The translations under genes were made by a program, and so were the position numbers. This document shows, in pieces, positions 37,312-45,792 of a DNA stretch of 49,514 nucleotides (its first letter is position 1; each line of letters opens with the position of its first letter). The notes under the pieces are model-generated. The model saw only the letters and a list, made by a program, of their open reading frames with translations, was not told the DNA's origin and did no database searches. The stretch comes from [Limnothrix rosea] IAM M-220 (lineage in GTDB: Bacteria; Cyanobacteriota; Cyanobacteriia; Cyanobacteriales; MRBY01). The DNA lies in contig NZ_MRBY01000029.1 in the NCBI RefSeq assembly GCF_001904615.1, positions 1-49,514 of the forward strand, written 5' to 3'.

Positions 37312-38997
37312 TTAAAAACCTAGGTCAGATTTAGCGAGTTCTGCTTCGGCAAAGAGTTCTTGGTCATCCATATCTTGATAGTCACTGATACCAATTTCTC
37401 GGTAAAACTGTTGGTCATAGGAACGAGTATGGACAACAACAGGCATCGGTAACGCATGACCTAAAACTAGGGCTTGTTGTTTGGAATCCAGTTTGGCGAG
37501 AACTGAGCGGAGATTTCCGCCGCCAGAAACGCCCATAAAAATTGCTTCAATATCTTTTTCGTCATTGAGTAAACAAGTTACCCGCGTCCCAATTTGCGAC
37601 ATGACTTCGTTATCGATGCCCGATGGTCTTTGGTCTACCACCAACAACGTCACATAGTATTTCCGCATCTCTCGGGCGATGGTTCCAAAGATGGTTTGAT
37701 GGACAATCTTTGAATCTAGAAAGCGGTGTGCTTCTTCAATCGTAATGACGAGTTGGCGGGGCTTATCTTGGGGGTTTTTTGTTTGGAGGAAATGATCCGC
37801 TTTTTTCACATAGGCCGAGTGGATGCGCCGTGTAATCATATTGGTCGCCAACATATACGACAACATATTGGACTGGGAACCAAACTCAATAATGACGTGC
37901 TTTCCGGCCGCGAGAGATTCTAAAATTTGGTCAATATAGTTAAACGGACAAGCGCCACGAATATATTTGAGGTTTTCAAGACGTTTTAGTTTCCGCTGCA
38001 ACGCCATAATCGATCCGGCATGACCCTGCTTTTCCTCACAGAAAATTTTGATATCTTCATTACTCATGTTCAGGAGACTGCTGATCCAATGTTTCCCAAA
38101 TTCGGAATACAGCACATTGGCATTGTCGAGGCTGGCTTCGGATAAACCCAACTCAAATCCCACTAAGCGAATATCTTCAATTTCGATTTGATCAAAGCTG
38201 AGGTACATTTCCTGTGCGCCGCGCACTCCACGCCGTTTGGTGGAGTCTGAGTCGAGGGTATAAATTTCTACTTCGCCCGGAAATAATTGCCCTAAACCTT
38301 TAACGGTATTTACGCCTTTGCCTTCCTGCATTGCCTCCCAGCCATACTCGGAGTGCATATCAAACATCAGGTTCACAGCAGCACGTTTTTTGATAATGCC
38401 CGAAAGTAAAAGACGGGTTAGGAAAGATTTACCGGTTCCAGATTTCCCGAAAATGCCATTACTCCGTTCGACAAAGCGATCTAGGTCAAGGCAAATGGGC
38501 ACGTCGGTGTCGAGGGGTTGGCCGATGGCAAAATTGTTGTGCTGGGGATCCTCTTCCCAACCAAAGACCATCCGAAAATCACGATCGCCGGCATCAAAAA
38601 CCTGACTAAAGTGACTGGGAATCGTTTTAACAGGCAAAAGTTCTAGATCGTCGTAAGCCTCGTCATAATGACCATTGAGGGAATTCAGATCGTCACTGTG
38701 GGTGGGAGTAAACATGAGCATCGGTGCGAGCTCAACCGTGCCGTAGGTACTCGTTCCCGTTAAAACGGCTTGGAGAAAATCATCAGCTGGATTGGGTGGA
38801 TCAGCAAGGATACGCTGACTTGAGGTGCCAAGGGAAACATCGGTGAGTAGGCAGAAAAATTTGGAACGAGTCCCCTGTACCACTAGAAATTTACCGACAC
38901 GCATCTCTTCAACGGAAATATCGCCGTGGAGACGGACTTCGAGACCTTGGCTGAGGGAACCCTGAATGACGGAGCCGAGGGGATGTTCTTGGGTCAT
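37312..38997 (-). CDS. HerA-like ATPase (DUF87/FtsK-HerA superfamily)
   Basis: The 561-residue protein has a beta-barrel-like N-terminal part (about 1-110), then a P-loop domain with Walker A GKSGTGKS (about 183-190), DMHSEYGW downstream of it, and Walker B VITIEEAH near 417. The VDQRPSGIDNEVMSQIGTR segment is typical of HerA-type hexameric translocases that move DNA for repair or plasmid maintenance. No NurA nuclease gene is adjacent. Instead it follows the repeat-rich membrane protein gene by 44 bases on the same strand, so the two probably form an operon. A diverged second copy of its 3' end lies beyond the yefM-yoeB pair. Confidence 0.9.
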   Translation of the reverse strand: MTQEHPLGSVIQGSLSQGLEVRLHGDISVEEMRVGKFLVVQGTRSKFFCLLTDVSLGTSSQRILADPPNPADDFLQAVLTGTSTYGTVELAPMLMFTPTHSDDLNSLNGHYDEAYDDLELLPVKTIPSHFSQVFDAGDRDFRMVFGWEEDPQHNNFAIGQPLDTDVPICLDLDRFVERSNGIFGKSGTGKSFLTRLLLSGIIKKRAAVNLMFDMHSEYGWEAMQEGKGVNTVKGLGQLFPGEVEIYTLDSDSTKRRGVRGAQEMYLSFDQIEIEDIRLVGFELGLSEASLDNANVLYSEFGKHWISSLLNMSNEDIKIFCEEKQGHAGSIMALQRKLKRLENLKYIRGACPFNYIDQILESLAAGKHVIIEFGSQSNMLSYMLATNMITRRIHSAYVKKADHFLQTKNPQDKPRQLVITIEEAHRFLDSKIVHQTIFGTIAREMRKYYVTLLVVDQRPSGIDNEVMSQIGTRVTCLLNDEKDIEAIFMGVSGGGNLRSVLAKLDSKQQALVLGHALPMPVVVHTRSYDQQFYREIGISDYQDMDDQELFAEAELAKSDLGF

Positions 38998-39041
38998 TAA
39001 TCGTATTTCAGAAGGGGAATGGGGAAAAAAAGAAAAAGTGA

Positions 39042-41024
39042 CTATGCTTGTGGGTCGGGTAATGGCTCGCTGGTTTCAATGGGCTGAACGGGACGCATGA
39101 GTCGTTTCCATGCTTCGATTTGGGTTTGGGCTGCGGTATGGGCGGCTGTACCGGAAGGGATGAGTTCTGCGGTGGCGATCGCCTCAGGAATAGACAGAGC
39201 ACTGGCCTGTCGTTGAGCTTCGTTGAGAATGCCATAGCTCCATTTATCGGCAGCGGTGCGTCCCTCAGAACGGGCAGCAGTTGCACTACGCGGAATTTCT
39301 TGGGTCAGGCGAATCGCCTCCACTAGGCTAGAAATATTGCCACGGGCAGCAGCGGCATAGGCATCTTGAAGTTTTGAGGCTGCGGTTAGCTCTCGCTGCC
39401 AAATACTGACTTTTTCCTGAATTTCAGGGTAAAGTGCTCGACCCGCAGTGATGCGGTTAGCAACGTTAATAGCCTCACTATAGCGCTGACTATTGCCGAG
39501 GGCGATCGCCTGATCATAGATGGGCTGATCCTCGCGACGCTCTAGGGTTCTTTGCCATTCACGGATTTTAGTTTGAGCCTCACTATATAAAGCGCGACCG
39601 GGGCGAATTTTACGGGCTTGGACGATCGCCTCGCTGAGGGAATCATTACGACGGGAGGCAGCCAAGTCTTTAGCATATTGCAAAGTTGGGGTATCTTCGG
39701 CGATTTCAATGCGCTCACGCCATCGAGCAATTTTTTGGCGGGCCTCACGGTATCGGGGATTTCCTTCCTCAATGAGATTTAGTTTGGCGATCGCCCGTTG
39801 GAGTTCCGAGATTGTCCCCCCAGCTGCAATGGCATCACCCTGTTCAAGGATTGTCACATCAGCAATTTCATCTTGCCAACGGCGCATCAGCCTCTGGCTT
39901 TGATCATAGACAGAACTACTCGGTTGGATACTTTGGATTTGTACCAGCGCAGTCTTAATATCAGTCACACTACCCCGCTCGGCGCTAATACCCGCTTGCG
40001 CCAAAATCTTCCAGTCCACCACCATATTGTCGAGATTTAAACGACCGGGCAGGCGATCGCTGAGGGATAACAATTCAGTCCACTGCCGTTTTTCCACAAG
40101 ACCTTCGATATAGCGAATAATATCTTGGCGGGCATCATCAATTAGATTTTGAGCCTGCTTATAGGCAGTGCTATTTTGCGAAATTTTACTCGCCTGCTCA
40201 ATGGCCTTCAGCCAATTTTCAATACCACCGCGGCGGTGGGCGACATAGGCCACATCCAGCTCTTCATTTTCCTTACGAGCCAGCTGAATTTGGTTACGGG
40301 CATCTTCATATTTCACCGTTGACCAGTAAATATTGTCGAGATAACTCAACTGCACCGCTGTCCGCATTGCCGCATTCAGATCACCATCCCGAATTTCCCG
40401 TTCCACTGCGGCAAAAATCCTTTCGCCATCCCGCCACTCCAAGCGCCACGCTTCAATGCGCTCTTCTACTAATAAGCGACCACTAGAATTTACAGGCACT
40501 TCTTCTGCAATGGCGATCGCCTCATCAAGATTACCCTCTTGAAACTGCACCTCTGCCAGCTCCAAAATATCATTTGTCCAGACTTGAATATTACGGTCAA
40601 TATCCGGACGCAAAGGATGATCTTGGGGGAAACCATCCACCATTCGAATGGCCTTAAGATAACTCCCTAGGGTTTGTTTTTCTGCCTCTAGCTGGGCGCA
40701 ATATAATCTCGTCGTGGCGGAGGCTAAGGGAACATAAAGGGCACTACAGTTGCTACTGCCGTTGAAACTCAGCAAAATTGACGTTGCAGCAAAACCAACA
40801 CCGCCGGACAGGAAAATCAGTAAAATCCCCAAAAAATGCCAGCTGGGGAGGGGAATAGTCCGCTTTCCTTGAAATTCTTTTGTGCTATTCTCCGCCTCAA
40901 CCAGCTCGACGGACTTGGGACGAGCCGCCTGTTTCGATAAACTTTGCTGATCAGAAGAAGTCTTCATAGTACTTGGAGCGCCAGCGGATACAGGGGAAGA
41001 AGAAACATTTCGCTTTTGAGTCAT
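39042..41024 (-). CDS. Membrane-anchored protein with long alpha-helical repeats
   Basis: I start at ATG 41022-41024 (MTQKRNVSS), giving 660 residues; a TTG five codons earlier is less likely. A disordered basic N-terminus leads to one membrane segment (about 63-87), and the rest is predicted outside or helical. From about residue 150 a unit of roughly 60-65 residues recurs with the pattern A-I--A--I--G--Y--AQ--I--WQ--L, at least six times, for example GRALYSEAQTKIREWQ and GRALYPEIQEKVSIWQ. This resembles a TPR-like solenoid that I cannot assign to a known family. It sits upstream of the HerA-like ATPase gene in the same direction. Confidence 0.75.
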   Translation of the reverse strand: MTQKRNVSSSPVSAGAPSTMKTSSDQQSLSKQAARPKSVELVEAENSTKEFQGKRTIPLPSWHFLGILLIFLSGGVGFAATSILLSFNGSSNCSALYVPLASATTRLYCAQLEAEKQTLGSYLKAIRMVDGFPQDHPLRPDIDRNIQVWTNDILELAEVQFQEGNLDEAIAIAEEVPVNSSGRLLVEERIEAWRLEWRDGERIFAAVEREIRDGDLNAAMRTAVQLSYLDNIYWSTVKYEDARNQIQLARKENEELDVAYVAHRRGGIENWLKAIEQASKISQNSTAYKQAQNLIDDARQDIIRYIEGLVEKRQWTELLSLSDRLPGRLNLDNMVVDWKILAQAGISAERGSVTDIKTALVQIQSIQPSSSVYDQSQRLMRRWQDEIADVTILEQGDAIAAGGTISELQRAIAKLNLIEEGNPRYREARQKIARWRERIEIAEDTPTLQYAKDLAASRRNDSLSEAIVQARKIRPGRALYSEAQTKIREWQRTLERREDQPIYDQAIALGNSQRYSEAINVANRITAGRALYPEIQEKVSIWQRELTAASKLQDAYAAAARGNISSLVEAIRLTQEIPRSATAARSEGRTAADKWSYGILNEAQRQASALSIPEAIATAELIPSGTAAHTAAQTQIEAWKRLMRPVQPIETSEPLPDPQA

Positions 41025-41425
41025 AGGGGCTGACTGCAAACAGACAGAATAATCAGGTTTAAAGGCAGTCTAATTCATTAAAAGCTGCCCGATCATAACA
41101 TGATCACTATTTGACAATTTTTTCACTTTCCGGGTGTCCTTTTCATATTGCAATAGTCAGATCTTTTTGAATAAATCCGGAGAGTAACTTGCGGCGATCG
41201 CCCAACGAGCAAATATTTAATTAAGCAAGGGATATCAACAAGAGTATTTTATATTAGCTATTCTTGATCTTTGGTAGGACAGATGTAGAGAGATATTCAG
41301 ATATGTCTGATAATATGGCATCATTCGTCTCCCATCACTCATATTCGGTTTCCTCACTCACCTCTGGGTGCTGGAGTACCACAAACACTTTGTGATTTTT
41401 AGATTTTAAGGATAGGTTTTAAAAG
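41025..41425. promoter_or_regulatory. Divergent promoter region with palindromes
   Basis: This 401-base gap separates the divergent repeat-protein gene and the CURT1-like gene. It holds the palindrome GATCAT-aac-ATGATC (41091-41105), a smaller inverted repeat TCAGA-tatg-TCTGA near 41300, a HIP1 octamer near 41195, and the hairpin CACAA-acact-TTGTG (near 41382) in the CURT1-like leader. AAGGAT lies 12 bases before the ATG at 41426. Promoter boxes were not fixed. Confidence 0.45.
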
Positions 41426-41839
41426 ATGGAACAACAGCCTGAAACCCAAGTAGAAACCGGAACTTCTCCGTTTAACAACGAAGCCCCCGGCCCTATGGCA
41501 ACCCCTGAAGCTGAGCAGCCTTGGCAAGAATGGGTTCAGCCTGTCACAGATTTTCTCTCTGATCTACCGGATGAGTTGGGGAAGTTTTTCTCTGATTATA
41601 AACAGCCCCTCGTGACTGTCGGTTTGATTGTCGCCGCTTTCATTACTGTCAAGCTTACCTTTGCCCTCATCGGCGCAATTAACGATATTCCTCTACTTGC
41701 TCCTATTTTTGAGCTGGTGGGAATTTCCTATACGGCTTGGTTTGTTTACCGTTATTTACTCAAGGCTTCTAACCGTAGTGAATTGGTTAGTGAGTTTGAT
41801 GCTCTCAAATCCCAAGTTCTCGGCAAAAAAGATTCGTAA
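41426..41839 (+). CDS. CAAD/CURT1-type thylakoid membrane protein
   Basis: CURT1 proteins bend thylakoid membranes at their edges; CAAD is the same domain when attached to tRNA synthetases in cyanobacteria. The 137-residue protein has a soluble acidic N-terminus, an amphipathic helix (about 36-60), two membrane segments (about 63-85 and 90-112) with the family pattern PLLAPIFELVGISYTAWFVYRYLL, and a C-terminal amphipathic helix. No tRNA synthetase is attached. It is probably the CurT-type protein and works at thylakoid convergence zones. A good terminator follows. Confidence 0.88.
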   Translation: MEQQPETQVETGTSPFNNEAPGPMATPEAEQPWQEWVQPVTDFLSDLPDELGKFFSDYKQPLVTVGLIVAAFITVKLTFALIGAINDIPLLAPIFELVGISYTAWFVYRYLLKASNRSELVSEFDALKSQVLGKKDS

Positions 41840-41880
41840 AATTATCCTGTGATTTCTTCTAAGGAAAAACAGGGCGATCG

Positions 41881-41910
41881 CCTCGACGAACTACGTCGGG
41901 GATTTTTTTT
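41881..41910 (+). terminator. Rho-independent terminator of the CURT1-like gene
   Basis: CCTCGACG pairs with CGTCGGGG (one T-G) around the loop AACTA and is followed by eight T. The 5' arm overlaps the end of a HIP1 octamer. Confidence 0.85.
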
Positions 41911-41949
41911 GCCAAAATTCAATCCGATCACATCCTTAAACACAAATCA

Positions 41950-41999
41950 CATAAAAAAAGACCCCCCTCAGGAAAAGGGAGATCGTAGTGGGGTTGTGT
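41950..41999 (-). terminator. Possible terminator of the first dps gene
   Basis: Read on the minus strand, AACCCC and CTCCC segments face GGGGGG, followed by TCTTTTTTT. More than one pairing is possible. The T run and position downstream of the dps stop suggest a terminator for the dps transcript. Confidence 0.5.
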
Positions 42000-42107
42000 C
42001 ACAAGCTATTTCCAACTAGGTAGTGATTCGTACCGATGGCGGCACATCACTAGAAGTAGGGGAAATATCAACCGCAATCTTTGTAAAATTTGATAGCTCA
42101 TTAATGT

Positions 42108-42626
42108 TTATCGCAAGATACTTTTCAGCATCCATGACTGTTTTTCGTGGAAACTGATACGTCCACTCAAGATTTCGACGGTAGCCATATCGTTATTGTC
42201 TTCAGCCTGTTTCAAAATTGCACCAATTTTGCCTGAAAGGGTTAGATGGTCATTCGCCAACTCACCAATCATTTCCTCGGCACTGTAGGAGCCACTCGCC
42301 TCTTCCAAAGAACTAAGTTCGATGAATTGATGGAAAGAGCCGGGTGCAGTTAAGCCTAAGAAGCGAATACGCTCAGCGATATCATCTACTGCTGCAGCTA
42401 ATGCTTTGTACTGCTCTTCTAACAGGTTGTGAATGCCGTAGAACATATTACCTTGGACATTCCAGTGAAAATTTTGCGTTTTCAAGTACAGCAAATAGGT
42501 ATCTGCCAAAATGTGAGATAAAGATTGTGCCGTGGTGACAGCCGCACTCTCATTTCTTGTGTCGGCATTAAAACGATCGTTGGATTGTAATGTTGTAGCG
42601 TTAGATTTTAGTATCGTGGTAGCCAT
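42108..42626 (-). CDS. dps: Dps-family ferritin-like protein, copy 1
   Basis: Dps proteins form 12-mers that oxidise iron with peroxide, store it, and protect DNA under stress. The 172-residue protein has the inter-subunit ferroxidase residues H54 (NFHWNV), H66, E70, D81/D82 and E85. The N-terminal tail (about 1-30) is rich in Thr, Ser and Asn. It is a tandem paralogue of the next gene, with which it shares the leader AAAATAAGGA just before the start. Both lie in a row of four minus-strand stress-type genes. Confidence 0.95.
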   Translation of the reverse strand: MATTILKSNATTLQSNDRFNADTRNESAAVTTAQSLSHILADTYLLYLKTQNFHWNVQGNMFYGIHNLLEEQYKALAAAVDDIAERIRFLGLTAPGSFHQFIELSSLEEASGSYSAEEMIGELANDHLTLSGKIGAILKQAEDNNDMATVEILSGRISFHEKQSWMLKSILR

Positions 42627-42780
42627 ATACTTTTTTTCCTTATTTTCAAATGGTTAATAAGTTTGTGTGAGGGGATTAGCTAATCGCGAGATTAGACTTT
42701 AGTGATTTGGAATGGGTGGCGATCGCCGAGACCCTATTACGTCTCAGTCGATGCCCAAGATCCCAATTAATTGACTGTTT

Positions 42781-43284
42781 TTATCGCAAAATACTTTTCA
42801 GCATCCAAGACTGTTTTTCGTGGCAACTAATGCGCCCACTGAGGATTTCTACACTAGAAATGTCGTTGTTGCGTTCGGCCTGTTGCAGGAGTTTGGTCGC
42901 TGCTGCTGCAAGGGTTAAGTGGTCTTCCGCCAACTCGGCGATCATTTCTTCAGCATCGTAGGAGCCTTTCGCCTCGCTCAGAGAACTTAAATTCATAAAT
43001 TCTCGGAATGAACCGGGGGCAGGTAAACCAAGTACACGAATTTGCTCGGCAATATCATCGACTGCTGCTGCCAACTCTTTGTATTGCTCTTCCAATAAAT
43101 TATGGATGCCGTAGAAGAGATTACCCTGTACGTTCCAGTGGAAGTTCTGGGTTTTGAGATAGAGCAAGTAGGTATCTGCAAGGACATTCGATAAAGAATG
43201 TGCCATTTCTATTGAGACTTCCTGATTATCAGTTACAGAACCATTAATTTCAGTATTCGGTTGAAGTGTTGTTGTGGTAGCCAT
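42781..43284 (-). CDS. dps: Dps-family ferritin-like protein, copy 2
   Basis: This 167-residue paralogue keeps the same ferroxidase histidines and acidic residues (NFHWNV, YGIHNLLEEQY, DDIAEQ). The two proteins are closely similar from about residue 34 to the end, ending in the same QSWMLKSILR, but differ in the N-terminal tail, which in Dps proteins governs DNA binding. The 154-base gap between the genes is long enough for a promoter of its own. The pair probably arose by tandem duplication followed by divergence. Confidence 0.95.
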   Translation of the reverse strand: MATTTTLQPNTEINGSVTDNQEVSIEMAHSLSNVLADTYLLYLKTQNFHWNVQGNLFYGIHNLLEEQYKELAAAVDDIAEQIRVLGLPAPGSFREFMNLSSLSEAKGSYDAEEMIAELAEDHLTLAAAATKLLQQAERNNDISSVEILSGRISCHEKQSWMLKSILR

Positions 43285-43433
43285 ATATATTTTTTCTCCT
43301 TATTTTCAGGTTATTCAAAAGTTGTATTTAATGAGGCGAGGGGGAGCTAGGCGAAAAACCTAGTCCGTCCCATTTTTTTGGCTCAGCGGGAATCTCATCC
43401 CAACGGAGCAGAATATTTGGTTTAAAAAAGTCA

Positions 43434-44258
43434 TTAGCTTACGGAGCCGCTAGGGGCTTTGGCGATCGCCCAGACACCTTTATCGTTCTGGTCAAACTCG
43501 TCCTCAATGGTCATCCAAGCACGGTAAGCCGCTGCATTCTCGCTATTTTCCGACGCATAGGTTTGATTAAAAACCTCTACAAATCGTTCTTGCGCTTCCG
43601 GTGAAAGGCGAGACTTTACGGATTCCGGTAAATCTGAGGTCGAAGAGACCCGTCCGGTATCAAATCGCGTAATTAAAAAGTCATTGCAAGATAAAATCTC
43701 ATCGCCGCCCTGTTCACGGAACAATTGCTCCACGTCAGCAGACATCTCAGAGTCCACCTCTGCGGTAATCATTAAGCCGCCTTCTTTAATCTTGGTTTCG
43801 TAGATCGCGGCTTTTTCTTTCGGTAATCCTAAACTCGCCAAGGCAGAGACAATACCTGCACCGGCACTACCGGCGATCGCCCCACTCGTCGCACCAAGCA
43901 AAGCAGCACCAAGGGGTCCACCCGCGACCACTGTACCAACAAAAGGCACAAATAAAATGCCGAAGCCACTGAGGGCACTAATCACAGTCCCAAATAGTGC
44001 ACCAAAAATTGCCCCAGACTGTAAACCGTCTTTAATGACATCAGAACGGCCAACAAAACCAGTAATCTGCGTTTCCGACTGTAAATTCTTACCAATCATC
44101 GAGATATTATCTCGACTAATGCCCATGTCTAGAAGCTGGCGTAATACTTGGCCGGCCTCATCCCGGTTGTCAAACACACCGGAGACAGTACAAGGTAAAC
44201 CAAGGCTTTCCGGGACAGATTGGGTATTTTGAGTTTTTTCGATAGTTGCGGTAGTCAT
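43434..44258 (-). CDS. General-stress-protein/glycine-zipper protein with a C-terminal ChaB domain
   Basis: The 274-residue protein begins with a domain like the general stress protein 17M/YflT type (about 22-70: VSGVFDNRDEAGQVLRQL), continues with a Gly/Ala-rich hydrophobic zipper (about 82-148), a second half-domain (about 150-190), and a ChaB domain (about 210-267: LPESVKSRLSPEAQERFVEVF…YRAWMTIEDEFD). ChaB was named next to a cation antiporter in E. coli, but its role is unclear. Location between dps genes and the coiled-coil gene indicates a stress role. AGGAGG sits near the start. Confidence 0.85.
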   Translation of the reverse strand: MTTATIEKTQNTQSVPESLGLPCTVSGVFDNRDEAGQVLRQLLDMGISRDNISMIGKNLQSETQITGFVGRSDVIKDGLQSGAIFGALFGTVISALSGFGILFVPFVGTVVAGGPLGAALLGATSGAIAGSAGAGIVSALASLGLPKEKAAIYETKIKEGGLMITAEVDSEMSADVEQLFREQGGDEILSCNDFLITRFDTGRVSSTSDLPESVKSRLSPEAQERFVEVFNQTYASENSENAAAYRAWMTIEDEFDQNDKGVWAIAKAPSGSVS

Positions 44259-44308
44259 GTAATATCCTCCTATTTTGTCTACTTGTTGTGACTTGAGACA
44301 GGGGGATA

Positions 44309-44635
44309 TTAGAAACGGTCACTGGCTTTACGAAAAGACTTATCTAGGTCTTTCCATGCTTTTTCAAAGCCTTTTTGTACATCATGCCAAGCAGAGTCAG
44401 TGGAATCTTGTAACTCTTCCCACTTTTCTGCGACGGTGTCACGGTTGGACTTGAGCTCTTCAAGGGTTTCGGTAAATTGGATACGCCCGTCAGCTTTCTT
44501 TTTAGCGACTTCTGCCTTGAACTTATCAATGCTGGCATCAATTTTATCCAGTTGGGCTTTCACTTTCGCTTTGTAAAGCTTGCGATCTTCTATATCCGTG
44601 AAACAATTTGTTTTTGTCGGTGTTTGGGTAGCCAT
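44309..44635 (-). CDS. Coiled-coil stress-type protein of unknown function
   Basis: The 108-residue protein is charged and helical throughout. Heptad-like spacing is visible in YKAKVKAQLDKIDASIDKFK (about 21-40), with a tryptophan-containing second part (EKWEELQDSTDSAWHDVQKG, then KAWKDLDKS). Comparable proteins are commonly annotated as 'sll1863-like stress' or hypothetical. It is the first gene of the four-gene minus-strand cluster, preceded by AAAGGAGG and a long AT-rich upstream region. Confidence 0.7.
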   Translation of the reverse strand: MATQTPTKTNCFTDIEDRKLYKAKVKAQLDKIDASIDKFKAEVAKKKADGRIQFTETLEELKSNRDTVAEKWEELQDSTDSAWHDVQKGFEKAWKDLDKSFRKASDRF

Positions 44636-45046
44636 AAATTAAGGCTTAAACCTCCTTTATTTTTACTGATTTAATCGGATTCGAGAACATCAAAACTTTT
44701 TATTAATCATTAGAATATAAGTTCTAAACACTCTTTTGATTTATTTAAAAAGCAATTTGTTTGCCTCGATTACACTTACAATAGTACAGGGAAATCAGGG
44801 GGGAAAGCCTCACCCTTTCGAGGGAGAAACAGCTAAAAGCCTATATTTTCCAAGTGTTTTCAGCTACTTGTTCGGTTCTCCATGGCCATCTTTTACGGTT
44901 AGCCTCATCCTCTAGCTGATTAAGTTGCTTTGGTATTTTATCTATTATCAAAAAATAAATCCTCAAGTCTTTCAACTTACTTTTTTTACTCTAAATTTGT
45001 TCTAAAGGGTGGCGATCGCCAAGAAACAAAATAGTCAGCATCAAAT
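44636..45046 (-). promoter_or_regulatory. Upstream region of the stress cluster
   Basis: This ~410-base AT-rich stretch contains no credible gene and probably holds the promoter of the stress cluster (minus strand). A small hairpin with a TTCG-type loop, CCCT-ttcg-AGGG, is present at 44814-44825. A HIP1 octamer lies near 45013. Promoter boxes could not be fixed. Confidence 0.4.
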
Positions 45047-45074
45047 AAAAAAAGACGTACCACAGTACGCCTTT
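45047..45074 (-). terminator. Rho-independent terminator of the DUF4079 gene
   Basis: On the minus strand AAAGGCGTAC pairs with GTACGTCTTT (one G-T) around the loop TGTG, followed by T residues. The stem has ten pairs. It lies about 65 bases after the DUF4079 stop. Confidence 0.88.
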
Positions 45075-45138
45075 AAAGCTTGAAACCAAGTTAATTTTCC
45101 CAATTAATTTTTTAAGTTGTCTACTTCAAAGTATCTAC

Positions 45139-45618
45139 TTAAAAAGAAAGACCAAGGTTCAACCCAAGAACAGCATGAACAGCCAAAAGGGCGATCGCCG
45201 AAGACCCAAGATAAGCATGAACAGTTCGCAGAGAATCTTTGCCGAGAAACTTAGTAAGAGATAAAGCACCATTAGCCATCAGCAAACCGATGGCGATCGT
45301 GCCAGTCCAGAAGTGGGGGCTTTCAAAGATCGGTTGCCCTTGCATCACGAGGGACAACACACCACCAGTCCAACCCAGACTGATAAACGTGGTCAGCCAC
45401 AAAGCCGCTTTTTTGTGCCAATAGGCGCTTTCTTGCTTTACTTCAACCTCTTCAGTGGTGCGAATTTTCCAGCCCTTTGTCGTGGCAAATCCACCAATCA
45501 CCACAACCACGATCCCCATCATCAGAGGGTGTCCCCAATGAGTTACAACCGCCGGAATTGGAAAAGAACCAAACCAGTCGGCGATCGGCTCTAGATAGGG
45601 GCGAATTATTTCTCCCAT
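45139..45618 (-). CDS. DUF4079 membrane protein
   Basis: The 159-residue protein has four membrane segments (about 23-45, 70-92, 101-118 and 132-155). Conserved histidines lie at membrane borders (THWGHPLMMG near 27-36, YWHKKAALW near 66-74, TVHAYLGSS near 132-140, and AVHAVLG near 146-152), a pattern that in related families binds heme, so a b-type cytochrome role is conceivable. The family is common in cyanobacteria without a settled function. AGAGGA precedes the ATG. Confidence 0.88.
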   Translation of the reverse strand: MGEIIRPYLEPIADWFGSFPIPAVVTHWGHPLMMGIVVVVIGGFATTKGWKIRTTEEVEVKQESAYWHKKAALWLTTFISLGWTGGVLSLVMQGQPIFESPHFWTGTIAIGLLMANGALSLTKFLGKDSLRTVHAYLGSSAIALLAVHAVLGLNLGLSF

Positions 45619-45792
45619 TACATTTTCCTCTTAACAAAACTTGATGTGCCAAATGCATATATTATCCGTAAACCCTACTTAAAAAGCTTGCCAAGGACAT
45701 TTAGGTAACAGTTAGAAACATCAAGCAGTAGTTCATGGAAACCTGAGTGATAAAATTTGGAATACTTTTAGCGATAGAGAAAGAAGGTCAAC

